Shown here one piece after another: positions 1 through 6,630 of a stretch of DNA of 8,031 nucleotides. Position numbers and translations under genes: made by a program. The stretch lies in NCBI GenBank assembly GCA_016209995.1, contig JACQVC010000106.1, forward strand, positions 1 to 8,031, read 5' to 3'. The stretch comes from Gemmatimonadota bacterium. Its GTDB lineage: Bacteria > Gemmatimonadota > Gemmatimonadetes > Longimicrobiales > Gaopeijiaceae. Below the pieces are notes generated by a model that saw only the letters and a program-made list of their open reading frames with translations, did not search any database and had not been told where the DNA came from. Each line of letters begins with the position of its first letter. The stretch's first letter is position 1.

Positions 1-73
1 CGCCGGCACTCTCGCTGGCCCGATGCCTGGGGATTGCCTGTTTATCTGACTCTGCCTTCCGGCTCCTGGCCAT
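1..73 (-). CDS. N-terminal fragment of an unidentified protein, cut by the window edge
   Basis: An open minus-strand frame starts at the ATG at 73-71 and runs off the left edge without a stop (24 codons visible). Its start, MARSRKAESDKQ, is basic and hydrophilic. An AGGAG Shine-Dalgarno site lies 5 bases upstream (83-79), and the start is only 17 bases after the stop of the amidohydrolase gene, so the two are probably co-transcribed. No family can be named from 24 residues, and no membrane segment or signal peptide is visible in them. The call rests on the ribosome binding site and the spacing, not on homology. It could instead be a chance open frame in GC-rich DNA. Confidence 0.4.
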   Translation of the reverse strand, partial: MARSRKAESDKQAIPRHRASESAG

Positions 74-90
74 GGGAGCTCCTGAAGTAG

Positions 91-1074
91 CTAAACTAAC
101 AGTCCCAGCAGCCGGGTCGTATTCCCGCCTAGGATCTTGGCCTTATCCACCTCCGGTATGTCCAGCCCGCGGATGCTGTTCACCATGCTCTCGAGGCTGC
201 CAATGCGGTGGGGGAAGTCGCTGCCGGCCAGGAGGTGATCCGCGCCCGCGAAGTCGAGCGCCAGGCGCAGGGCGCGCCGGTCGAAGTTCACCGTGTCATA
301 GTAGAACTGCTTGAGGTAGTAAGTCGGCGGCTTGCTGATGTGCTCGCGGCACTCGCGGAACGCGGCGTACCCGCGGTCGAGCCGCTCGGCGAGGTACGGG
401 ATGGCGCCGCCCAGGTGCGCCAGCACCCAGCGGATCCTGGGGAACCGCTCGGCCACGCCACTGAACACCAGCTTCGCGGCCGCCAGGGTGGTGTCGAAGG
501 GGAAGCCGACCAGCGGCATCAGCCAGTACTCCTCCATCGCCTCGACGCCCACCGGGTGAGCCGGGTGAATGTAGAGGACGGCATTGAGCTCGTTGGCAGT
601 CTCGTACAGCGGCCAGTACCGCCCGTCTGCCAGAGGGACGCCGCTCACGTTGCTGAAGAGCATGGCGCCGGGCAGGTCCAGCTTCTTCATGGCTCGCTCC
701 AGCTCGACCCGCGAAGCCTGGGGATCGTTCAGCGGCAGCGTAGCCAGCGCGGTGAAGCGGTCGCCGCGCTCGCGGCCGATCTCTGCAAACGCATCGTTGA
801 TCACGCGCGAGAGGGCGGCGGCACGATCGGGCTTTTCCAGGTAGGTACCCGGCGTAGTGAAGGTCAAAACCTGACGGTCGATGCCGGCTCGGTCCAGGCT
901 TTGCGTCCGCACCTCGATGTCGCGATGGTCCGGCACGACCACGTTGTAGTCACCCGGGTAGTGGATCACCGGGTTCCCGGCCGGGTCCACCGTCACGCGG
1001 ACACTGATGGGGCCGGTGCGCAGCGCCGTCAGGTATTCCGGCGGATAGAAATGATTGTGGAAATCGACGACCAT
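91..1074 (-). CDS. ACMSD-type amidohydrolase (metal-dependent hydrolase/decarboxylase)
   Basis: This is a TIM-barrel amidohydrolase of the Amidohydrolase_2 family, close in layout to 2-amino-3-carboxymuconate-6-semialdehyde decarboxylase (ACMSD). The metal-binding residues can be placed by comparison with ACMSD: the N-terminal DFHNH motif gives His6 and His8, YIHPAHP gives His170, LAHLGG gives the catalytic His220, and GSDFPH gives Asp286. The length of 327 residues is normal for the family, and there is no signal peptide, so it should be cytosolic. Family members decarboxylate or hydrolyse aromatic ring-cleavage products and related acids; the substrate here cannot be told. Three start codons follow each other (GTG 1080, ATG 1077, ATG 1074). 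I chose 1074 because the only Shine-Dalgarno-like GAGG (1083-1080) is 5 bases from it and would overlap the GTG. Another gene seems to follow 17 bases downstream. The family is certain, the exact reaction is not. Confidence 0.9.
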   Translation of the reverse strand: MVVDFHNHFYPPEYLTALRTGPISVRVTVDPAGNPVIHYPGDYNVVVPDHRDIEVRTQSLDRAGIDRQVLTFTTPGTYLEKPDRAAALSRVINDAFAEIGRERGDRFTALATLPLNDPQASRVELERAMKKLDLPGAMLFSNVSGVPLADGRYWPLYETANELNAVLYIHPAHPVGVEAMEEYWLMPLVGFPFDTTLAAAKLVFSGVAERFPRIRWVLAHLGGAIPYLAERLDRGYAAFRECREHISKPPTYYLKQFYYDTVNFDRRALRLALDFAGADHLLAGSDFPHRIGSLESMVNSIRGLDIPEVDKAKILGGNTTRLLGLLV

Positions 1075-1431
1075 CATCACCTCGACTGTGCTAGGGGCCT
1101 GTCCGACTAAAGGGGGCGAGCCGCGTTAGCGGCACCGCAGGGCCAGATCCAGGGCGGCACGCCGAAGGCACCCGCATGGCGGCGACCCTCCGGGCCGCGA
1201 GCGGCCGACATACTAAGGAGCAGGCGGCACCGCCGACAGGGCGAATGGCTTGCGAGCACAACCGCCGGGGTGGTTTCGGAATCTCTACCAGCCCTGGACC
1301 GGGCTATGCGGGTCGTGGAAAGGGAGGGACAGACGGGCGTCCCGACCGGCTTGGAAGCCCCGTGGGAGAACGAGGGGCTCCTCGAAGCTGTCGCTCTCTA
1401 GTAGTCGGGCACACCCGTCTGCTGTGGGGCC
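1075..1431. other. Gene-free region with several inverted repeats
   Basis: This 357-base stretch lies between the stop of the FeoA-like gene and the start of the amidohydrolase gene, both on the minus strand, so it should hold the amidohydrolase promoter. No frame here has both a recognisable product and a good ribosome binding site; the open frames look like GC-rich chance. Visible structure consists of GCCGC/GCGGC arms at 1120-1133, GGCCGC/GCGGCC at 1193-1206, arms at 1260-1275, AGCCC/GGGCT at 1290-1305, GGGAC/GTCCC at 1326-1343, GCCCC/GGGGC at 1357-1378, and a longer-range pairing between 1330-1340 and 1411-1421. I could not pick a convincing -10/-35 promoter. No tRNA or known ncRNA was recognised. 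Confidence 0.5.
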
Positions 1432-1725
1432 CTAGTGATTCGTCGCGATCGGTCTGCTGCTCTCTTCCGACGTTGCCGGCGACACTTCGACAAAGCGCGC
1501 CCACGCCGTGTCAGCGGTGACGGACCTTCCGTTCTCGAGCTCGAGGTCGAGCAGAAGTCCCGTGGCGTGATGTTTCAGGCAGCGCACCACCATGCCAACG
1601 GCGAGACCGTGCTCCCAGCACCGGTCCCTGACCAGGTCGAAATGGATTCGCCGGATTCGCACGCGCTCGCCCGCGATCACGTCAGCAAGCGAGTGCATCG
1701 TGATCGTCCCATCGACGCCTAGCAT
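1432..1725 (-). CDS. Small FeoA-like (SH3-fold) protein
   Basis: This 97-residue protein resembles the FeoA domain over about residues 11-81. An initial 'SLADVIAGERVRI' is followed by a loop and the Gly-Leu-x-x-Gly motif (HGLAVGMVV, 39-47), then a strand/turn with an acidic LDLELENGRSV segment, then 'ADTAWARFVEV' at the place where FeoA has its last strand. FeoA is a small cytosolic SH3-like protein that works with the FeoB ferrous iron permease, and the same fold forms the C-terminal domain of many DtxR proteins. No FeoB gene is in the window, so the role is open. The C-terminal 16 residues are polar and probably disordered. The frame stays open to 1980 upstream, but that part is low-complexity and unlike any domain. 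I chose ATG 1725 because a GGGGGA stretch ends a few bases upstream; ATG 1698 (MHSLADV) is the alternative. It looks monocistronic. Confidence 0.6.
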   Translation of the reverse strand: MLGVDGTITMHSLADVIAGERVRIRRIHFDLVRDRCWEHGLAVGMVVRCLKHHATGLLLDLELENGRSVTADTAWARFVEVSPATSEESSRPIATNH

Positions 1726-1814
1726 AGATCCCCCGTTGCGTTGTGGACCGCCGATGGTTGTCCCGCCCGCGCAGCCCCGGGAGCCAGACCCGAGGCCGCA
1801 CGGAGGGGCTGGTT

Positions 1815-1862
1815 GTAAGCCGCTTCGCTCACGCTGGCGTAAGCCGCATCGCCCACGCTCGC
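1815..1862. repeat. Two-copy 24-bp tandem repeat
   Basis: Positions 1815-1838 and 1839-1862 are two directly adjacent 24-base units that agree at 21 of 24 positions. Both begin GTAAGCCGC and contain CACGCT. The differences are a T/A at unit position 10, a T/C at 15 and a G/C at 22. Because 24 is a multiple of three, an open minus-strand frame would read two similar 8-residue units (ASVGDAAY, ASVSEAAY), but there is no other sign that this is translated. It lies about 90 bases upstream of the FeoA-like start codon. Confidence 0.75.
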
Positions 1863-2113
1863 ACACCTGAGGAGCATTGCGCATGCCGGACGGGCGTGGA
1901 GCCGGCGTGTCGGTGCATCCGGGCTGGCGCAGGCGTGCCAGCAACTCCATATCCACTGCCCGCTCAAGCAGATGCGCCATTGAACCGGTCGCTGGGATAA
2001 ACAGATGCCGGATCGGTGCCTCCGCGGGCGCCGGGCCGGCATGTCTCGGTCTGTGCGTCAGGATGGAGCGTTGTGCTGCAGCTGAAATGACAGGTCCGCG
2101 GTCAGCCCCCTAC

Positions 2114-2127
2114 CCTGGGTACCCAGG
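2114..2127. promoter_or_regulatory. Perfect 14-bp palindrome, possible protein-binding site
   Basis: The sequence CCTGGGTACCCAGG is fully symmetric with no central spacer. That suits a dimeric DNA-binding protein better than an RNA hairpin, since there is no loop. It sits 12 bases beyond the terminator-like hairpin of the upstream operon and about 390 bases from the FeoA-like start. No regulator family can be assigned, and chance occurrence is possible. Confidence 0.25.
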
Positions 2128-2138
2128 CAAACACACGA

Positions 2139-2163
2139 CCGGCGGCTGTGCCGCAGCCGCTGG
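2139..2163 (-). terminator. Likely Rho-independent terminator of the ABC operon
   Basis: A 10-bp stem (one G-U pair) with a 5-base loop is formed by CAGCCGC and GCGGCTG with flanking CC/GG pairs. It begins about 52 bases after the stop codon of the DUF4340 gene on the minus strand. Read in that direction, the hairpin is followed by TCGTGTGTTT, which is T-rich but not a clean run, so termination may be partial. Position and stem stability support the call; the weak T-tract lowers confidence. Confidence 0.45.
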
Positions 2164-2215
2164 CGGCACCCACGGCGCTCGCAACGCGACCCACTGTAAG
2201 TATTTCAGCGACCTG

Positions 2216-3121
2216 CTAAGGGCTCGCGACGGACTCGCGAGTTGGAGCCAGTTGATCCGCCCGCCAGCTGGGGAGGTCGTAGACCTCGGGACGCGCGCCG
2301 GCTCGCAGCCGGAAATTGATGCCGTCGGGCGAGCCGACCGTCAGGTGGGCGAGCGTGTCATTCGCGGCCCCGAGCACGAGAAGCGAGCGCGGGGCGTTTC
2401 CCAAGCTGGCTGTATCGGCCAGGAAACCGGAAGCCTGCAGGTGGGCCAGCTCTTGCAGCAGCGTGCGCACGGGACCTTCGTTGGCCGGGCCGCCGTCCAC
2501 GGTCCAGCCTGCCTCGGCCCGCCGGATCACATAGCGCCGGCCGTCCCGCTGAACGCCGATCTCCCGCACTCGGGCCGTATCGACGCGAACGATGGTCTTG
2601 TCCCGCCATTCCGCGAGCGACCACATGACCTGGCTGCGCAGATTTCCGGTCAACAGGTAGACGCGGTCGTCATCGGGAAGCCGGGCGTACAGACTGGGAA
2701 ACATGGGTCCGGTGTTGCCGACGAGCAGTCGCGTCACGCTCCCGCCCGCCGTGTGAAACTCCACGCTCGAGGCGCCGTCCGCCGTCACGCCCATGCGCGC
2801 GTGGTTCGCCGGGTTCTCGGCTACGAGCTGAGCGACCCTCGTCGCCGTCAGTGATGACCACAGCCTCTCGACCGACGCGCTGTCGGCCGCAAAACCGTTG
2901 ACGGTCCAGGCGGCGGCTCCGGCCCGCTCGAGGCGCAGCGTGTCGTTGGGCCCGACGATGCGCACCTCCTGGATGTCCGCGGGCGCCAGACGCGAGAGCA
3001 TAGCGCCCAGCTCGGTCTCCACCTCCCGGCCGCCCAACAACCCGAACGCATAGACGATTCCGTAGGCCGCGAGCAGACCGGCCACGGCCGCAAGCAGCCT
3101 TTTCAACGTCTTCTCGCTCAC
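2216..3121 (-). CDS. DUF4340 membrane-anchored protein of the Gld-type ABC operon
   Basis: This is a 301-residue protein with one N-terminal membrane helix (about residues 8-29, after a short basic start) and the rest predicted outside the cytoplasm. Its body matches the DUF4340 pattern: a WTV-type strand followed by a helix, a 'VGNTGPMFPSLYARLPDDDRVYLLTG' strand pair, and 'WRDKTI'. The unit is duplicated. Residues 49-180 and 185-290 share the same order of elements, with AAWTVNGFAADSASVERLWSSL aligning to AGWTVDGGPANEGPVRTLLQEL. DUF4340 proteins are commonly encoded next to GldG-like ABC auxiliary proteins; their biochemical role is not established. Translation starts at a GTG, 4 bases after the stop of the fusion gene, with an AAGG site inside the end of that gene, so the two are translationally coupled. 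It is the last gene of the operon. Confidence 0.85.
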   Translation of the reverse strand: MSEKTLKRLLAAVAGLLAAYGIVYAFGLLGGREVETELGAMLSRLAPADIQEVRIVGPNDTLRLERAGAAAWTVNGFAADSASVERLWSSLTATRVAQLVAENPANHARMGVTADGASSVEFHTAGGSVTRLLVGNTGPMFPSLYARLPDDDRVYLLTGNLRSQVMWSLAEWRDKTIVRVDTARVREIGVQRDGRRYVIRRAEAGWTVDGGPANEGPVRTLLQELAHLQASGFLADTASLGNAPRSLLVLGAANDTLAHLTVGSPDGINFRLRAGARPEVYDLPSWRADQLAPTRESVASP

Positions 3122-3125
3122 CTGC

Positions 3126-5405
3126 TCACCTTCCCTCCAGCCCCTCCCCCCTCAGCTCCGCATCGCGCCGTCGTTGCACGGCGCGAGCTACGCCGAATCC
3201 CACGAATAGCAGAGGCACACCGATAAGGTTGCCCCACTTGAAGAATATCCTCTGGACATCGGATTCGATCAGGAGAGGAGGCGGCGTCCGGTCCTTCGCG
3301 CGGATCTTGATGAGGGACTCATCCTGGGCCAGCCAGTCGATCGCGTTCGCGACGAAAACCGCGTTCTGCGAGTTCGCGCGCACGAACTCGTTGTCCAGGA
3401 AGTCGGCGTCTCCTACAACCACGAGACGGCCGCGGCGCAGCGTGTCGGCTGAAGCCCCGCCGGCTCCACCGTCGCCGCCGGCCGCCGCTGCGGCGAGGCC
3501 GGCGCCGACGCCGACCGCGGCCACGACCTGAGGTGACAGCTCGGACCGGTCGGAGGGGTACTCCGCATCGGGCGCGATCGAGCTCATGCCCGGGCGTCGT
3601 CCCGCGAGCTCGGTGGTCATCCACAACGGCCGCGCGAGCGTCGAGTCCGCAATCTCGAGCGGGCTGGCCCACGCGAGCGAGAGGGCGTCGAGGCCGGTGG
3701 TCATGGGATGCTCCCCCGGCGCGGGTACCACGCGCGGCCACAGCGGATACGATGAGATATAGGTGAATCCTCCGGTCGTCCCGAGCGAGACGCGCTCGTT
3801 CGATCTCAGGTCGAAGACCAGTCCCTCCGCCACTCGCACGCCGTACTCCTCGGCCAGCGGCTCGAGTCCCGTGCGCAACGCCTGCGCGATCGGCATCTGC
3901 GGCGAAATCGTGTTCCCGTCGATAAGGAACAGCCCGGCGCCGCCTGCGTGGAGGTAGTCCCTAATCGCGGTCACGGCTGCGCTGTTCATCTCTTCCTGAG
4001 GTCCCGCTACGACCAAGACGTCGGGCGCATCTGTCGCAAGCGGCGAGGCGGTCGAGTCGGAGAGGTCGCGAGACGTCAGCTCGTAGCGGTCACCGAGAAG
4101 CTCGGACAGCACCGGATACTGGAACGAGTCCCGCGCGCCCGCCCCGGAGATGAAGACGATGCGCGTCTTCCGGTCCGTCGTCATGCCCGCGATGGCCGAC
4201 GCGAGCCGGTACTCGAGGTCATCCGTGCGGTTGAGCACGGGCATCACCTCGGACTGATCGGCGTACAGCACCGCCAGCCCCAGCCACCCTCGCCGCACCT
4301 GCAGCTCGTCGTTGCGCATCACGTTGAACTGAAGCGCGTTGATGCCGAAAGAACGCGCCTCCTCCGCAGCTTCCTCATCTCGATCGGGATCGACTTCCAC
4401 GAGCGCCAGACGGCCGTCCGCCGCGTTGCGGAAATCCGCGAGCAGGTCCCGTACGTCACGCAGCGTGATATTGATCTCGGGCGGCAGCTCCCGCGAGACG
4501 TAGAGCTTGACCGTCACCAGGTCGTCCAGATCGCTGAGGACCTCGCGTATGCCGGGCGACAGCGTGTAGAGGTTCCCCTCGGTCAGATCGACGCGCCCGC
4601 GCAGACTCGCCGCCAACAGGTTCAGCACCACGACGCCCACGACGATGGTCGTGGCGCCCAGCCGCAGACGACGGTAACCGCCCCGGAACACGCTGAGGCG
4701 CTCGCCGCTGACTCGCGCGTGGGCCAGCGCCAGAAACAGGAATGCGGTCGAAGCGAAGTAGAGGACGTCGCGCACATCGATCACGCCCCGCGCCACATTC
4801 TCGAAGTGCGTGATGACCGACAACCGAGCGAACACGGAAGCCGCCACAGGCGGCAGGCCCACGAGCACGACCTCGAGTCCGATGAGCACCAGGGTGAGGC
4901 AGATGGCGCCGCCCAGAATGAAGGCCGTGATCTGGTTGCGGGTGAAGCTCGAGGCGAAAAGCCCGGCGGCGACCATCTGAGCCGCCAGCATAGCGGCACC
5001 CACATACTGCGCCACCATGATGCCGGGATCGGCCGAGGAGAGCAGAAGCACGCCGAGCGCCGTCGGGACGGTGCCCGCCAGCGCGATCAACGCGAACAGC
5101 CAGTCGCCGACGAACTTGCCGCCCAGCACCTGAATTTCACTCAGCGGCTGCGCCATCAGCCAGTCCAGCGTGCCGGTCCGGCGTTCCTCCGCGAGCGAAC
5201 GCATGGTGATCGCCGGCATGAACACCACGAAGTACCACGGTAGCAGAACGAAAAGCGGGCGGAGTGAAGCCGCGCCCGACGCGAGCAGCGCCCGGAACGC
5301 GAGGAACAACGCCAGCGACAGGAACGCGACGACCAGGATGTACGCGGTGGCGTGATCGAAGTAGCTGCGCAGCTCGCGCGCGGCGACCGTCCAGACCCTC
5401 CTCAT
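3126..5405 (-). CDS. GldF-GldG fusion: ABC-2 permease joined to a GldG-like auxiliary domain
   Basis: This 759-residue protein joins two normally separate parts. Residues 1-230 are an ABC-2 permease of GldF type, with about six membrane helices (21-41, 51-68, 101-122, 132-152, 160-184, 214-230) and the conserved TMRSLAEERRTGTLDWLMAQ loop (67-86) between helices 2 and 3. After a further helix (about 249-268), residues 272-700 are a GldG-like extracytoplasmic domain (ABC_transp_aux family). It opens with VDLTEGNLYTLSPGIREVL, contains a 'VFISGAGARDSF' strand and LFLIDGN, and ends with LVVVGDADFLDNEFV. A last membrane helix lies at 724-742, followed by a basic tail. A Gly/Ala-rich stretch (629-654) interrupts the GldG part and is probably a disordered loop. 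The start ATG overlaps the ATPase stop (ATGA). In Bacteroidota GldA/F/G serve gliding and secretion; elsewhere relatives have no known substrate, so transport of an unknown compound is the safe reading. Confidence 0.9.
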   Translation of the reverse strand: MRRVWTVAARELRSYFDHATAYILVVAFLSLALFLAFRALLASGAASLRPLFVLLPWYFVVFMPAITMRSLAEERRTGTLDWLMAQPLSEIQVLGGKFVGDWLFALIALAGTVPTALGVLLLSSADPGIMVAQYVGAAMLAAQMVAAGLFASSFTRNQITAFILGGAICLTLVLIGLEVVLVGLPPVAASVFARLSVITHFENVARGVIDVRDVLYFASTAFLFLALAHARVSGERLSVFRGGYRRLRLGATTIVVGVVVLNLLAASLRGRVDLTEGNLYTLSPGIREVLSDLDDLVTVKLYVSRELPPEINITLRDVRDLLADFRNAADGRLALVEVDPDRDEEAAEEARSFGINALQFNVMRNDELQVRRGWLGLAVLYADQSEVMPVLNRTDDLEYRLASAIAGMTTDRKTRIVFISGAGARDSFQYPVLSELLGDRYELTSRDLSDSTASPLATDAPDVLVVAGPQEEMNSAAVTAIRDYLHAGGAGLFLIDGNTISPQMPIAQALRTGLEPLAEEYGVRVAEGLVFDLRSNERVSLGTTGGFTYISSYPLWPRVVPAPGEHPMTTGLDALSLAWASPLEIADSTLARPLWMTTELAGRRPGMSSIAPDAEYPSDRSELSPQVVAAVGVGAGLAAAAAGGDGGAGGASADTLRRGRLVVVGDADFLDNEFVRANSQNAVFVANAIDWLAQDESLIKIRAKDRTPPPLLIESDVQRIFFKWGNLIGVPLLFVGFGVARAVQRRRDAELRGEGLEGR

Positions 5406-6397
5406 GGCGCGACCTCCCCGGAGCCCGCAGGCGAGTCGCTCTGCGGCCGCTCCGGCGCGGGCGCCGCCTCCCTCTCACCGGGCGCCGTGAGCTCCTGAAA
5501 GAGCTGCTCGAGGCTGGCTCGCTCGCGAAACAGCTCCCACAGCGTCCAACCCCGCTCGCCGGCCAGACGATAGATGTGCGGACGCAGCTCCTCGCGACCG
5601 CTCACGGTCAGGTGCACGCGCACACGGCCGTCCACCGGCTCCGAGCGGTGCGACGTGACGCCGGGCAGCGCCGCCACTGCGGCGGCTACGCCCTCGCCCG
5701 CCGCCTCCACCACGTAGCACGCTCCCCCACTCTTCGCGTCGAGCAGTTCGGTGACGCTGCCGTCCGCCACCAGCCGGCCTCGGTGGATGATGATCAGACG
5801 CGTGCACGTCGCTTCGACCTCCTGTAGCACATGCGTGCTGAGCAGGACGGTGCGTTCGCGCCCCAGCTCGCTCACCAGCCGGCGGATCTCGACGCGCTGG
5901 TTCGGGTCCAGCCCTTCCGTCGGCTCGTCCAGCACCAGGACTTCGGGCGCGTGCAGGATCGCGGCCGCCAGCCCCACGCGCTGCCTGAACCCTTTGGAGA
6001 GCTGTGCGATCGGGCGACTGAACACGCTGCCGATCGCCGTCTGGTCGACCGTGTTCCGCAGCGCGGACCGGCGCTCGGCGCCGTGCAAGCTCCTCAGCTC
6101 CGCCACGTAATCGAGATACTCGCAGACCAGCATTTCGTCGTATAGCGGGTTCGATTCCGGCAGGTATCCGATCCTCGCCTTGGCGGACGTCAGATCGGAG
6201 CTGATCGGCCGGTCCTCGAAACGCACCTCTCCTTGATCCGGCTGAAGCGTACCGGTCAGCATCCGCATGGTCGTAGTCTTCCCGGCCCCATTCGGGCCCA
6301 GGAACCCAACCACCTCGCCCCGACGGATCTCGAAGCTGAGATCGTTCACGGCCACGACCGGCCCGTACCGTTTCGTGACCCGATCCACAGAAATCAT
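5402..6397 (-). CDS. ABC transporter ATPase of GldA/CcmA type
   Basis: This is a 331-residue cytoplasmic ATPase that powers the fused permease encoded next. All nucleotide-binding motifs are present: Walker [10 protein letters not shown] (34-42), signature [12 protein letters not shown] (133-144), Walker [14 protein letters not shown] (153-165) with catalytic Glu158, and the H-loop His189. The Q-loop position reads YLPESNPLY, with Glu81 where most ABC ATPases have Gln; this is a usual variant in the GldA-like subfamily. After about residue 225 comes a C-terminal extension ending in [11 protein letters not shown], typical of ABC-2 exporters, then a Pro/Glu/Ala-rich disordered tail (306-331). 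The tail overlaps the start of the next gene by 4 bases. An AGGAGG site (6413-6408) lies 10 bases before the ATG. It is the first gene of the operon, divergent from trpS. Confidence 0.93.
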   Translation of the reverse strand: MISVDRVTKRYGPVVAVNDLSFEIRRGEVVGFLGPNGAGKTTTMRMLTGTLQPDQGEVRFEDRPISSDLTSAKARIGYLPESNPLYDEMLVCEYLDYVAELRSLHGAERRSALRNTVDQTAIGSVFSRPIAQLSKGFRQRVGLAAAILHAPEVLVLDEPTEGLDPNQRVEIRRLVSELGRERTVLLSTHVLQEVEATCTRLIIIHRGRLVADGSVTELLDAKSGGACYVVEAAGEGVAAAVAALPGVTSHRSEPVDGRVRVHLTVSGREELRPHIYRLAGERGWTLWELFRERASLEQLFQELTAPGEREAAPAPERPQSDSPAGSGEVAP

Positions 6398-6407
6398 GAC
6401 TCGTATC

Positions 6408-6413
6408 CCTCCT
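6408..6413 (-). promoter_or_regulatory. Shine-Dalgarno site of the ABC ATPase gene
   Basis: A perfect AGGAGG on the minus strand lies 10 bases before the ATG at 6397, slightly longer than the usual spacing. It fixes the start of the three-gene operon. No clear -35/-10 pair for the operon could be chosen further upstream. Confidence 0.7.
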
Positions 6414-6580
6414 CACGCCGGCCGGTACTATGATGTCAGCCCGACCTCCAGCATGGGAAAAACAGCAGCCGCCCCGGTGAAAAACCCGACGCGGCCGCTA
6501 CAAGACTCGGCTCGCCCGACGTCCAGATCGGTCCACAGTCCGGCGCGTCGAGCTCGTCGTTTCAGACGGATGAACCACGG

Positions 6581-6599
6581 GCCGAGATCCCGTCTCGGC
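6581..6599. other. 7-bp perfect stem-loop upstream of the trpS promoter
   Basis: GCCGAGA and TCTCGGC form a perfect stem with a 5-base loop (TCCCG). On the plus strand it is followed a few bases later by CAAAAACT rather than a T-run, and no gene ends into it from either side, so a terminator is unlikely. It could be an operator or part of a longer trpS leader if transcription starts further upstream than proposed. Confidence 0.5.
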
Positions 6600-6630
6600 A
6601 CGCGCAAAAACTATGACCGGCCAGCGCCCC

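Larger units (their letters stand above)
1726..2215. other. Gene-free region between the DUF4340 gene and the FeoA-like gene
   Basis: About 490 bases lie between two minus-strand genes. They hold, from right to left, a probable terminator hairpin (2139-2163), a perfect 14-bp palindrome (2114-2127) and a 24-bp tandem repeat (1815-1862). The region nearest the FeoA-like start should contain its promoter, but no convincing -35/-10 pair was found and no iron-box-like sequence was seen. Several overlapping open frames cover the region on both strands. None has a recognisable domain, and their amino-acid composition (rich in Arg, Ala, Gly, Pro and Cys) is what GC-rich non-coding DNA gives. Confidence 0.5.

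Noticed and set aside
208..1110. 300-residue open frame on the plus strand opposite the amidohydrolase
   Set aside because: It is antisense to a gene with all catalytic motifs, and its composition (His, Arg, Val, Gln rich) is typical of a shadow frame in GC-rich DNA.
1094..1115. GGGGCCTGTCCGACTAAAG, which looked like an insertion-sequence end
   Set aside because: No inverted or direct partner, transposase or target duplication was found in the window.
1250..1435. Possible remnant of a group II intron or retroelement leader
   Set aside because: The GC-rich hairpins and the Trp/Arg-rich frame gave a faint resemblance, but no domain V, reverse transcriptase motif or intron boundary could be seen.
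1726..1980. N-terminal extension of the FeoA-like frame
   Set aside because: It is rich in Arg, Cys, Gly and Pro with no domain, and includes the tandem repeat. Starts at 1725 or 1698 match the domain boundary.
1877..2854. 325-residue open frame on the plus strand
   Set aside because: It spans non-coding DNA and then runs antisense to the DUF4340 gene, with no recognisable domain.
3948..5243. 431-residue open frame on the plus strand
   Set aside because: It is antisense to the GldFG fusion gene, rich in His, Arg and Gln, with no domain or ribosome binding site.
6421..6480. Promoter for the ABC operon on the minus strand
   Set aside because: CATAGT-like and CTGACA-like hexamers occur, but not at a workable spacing to each other.
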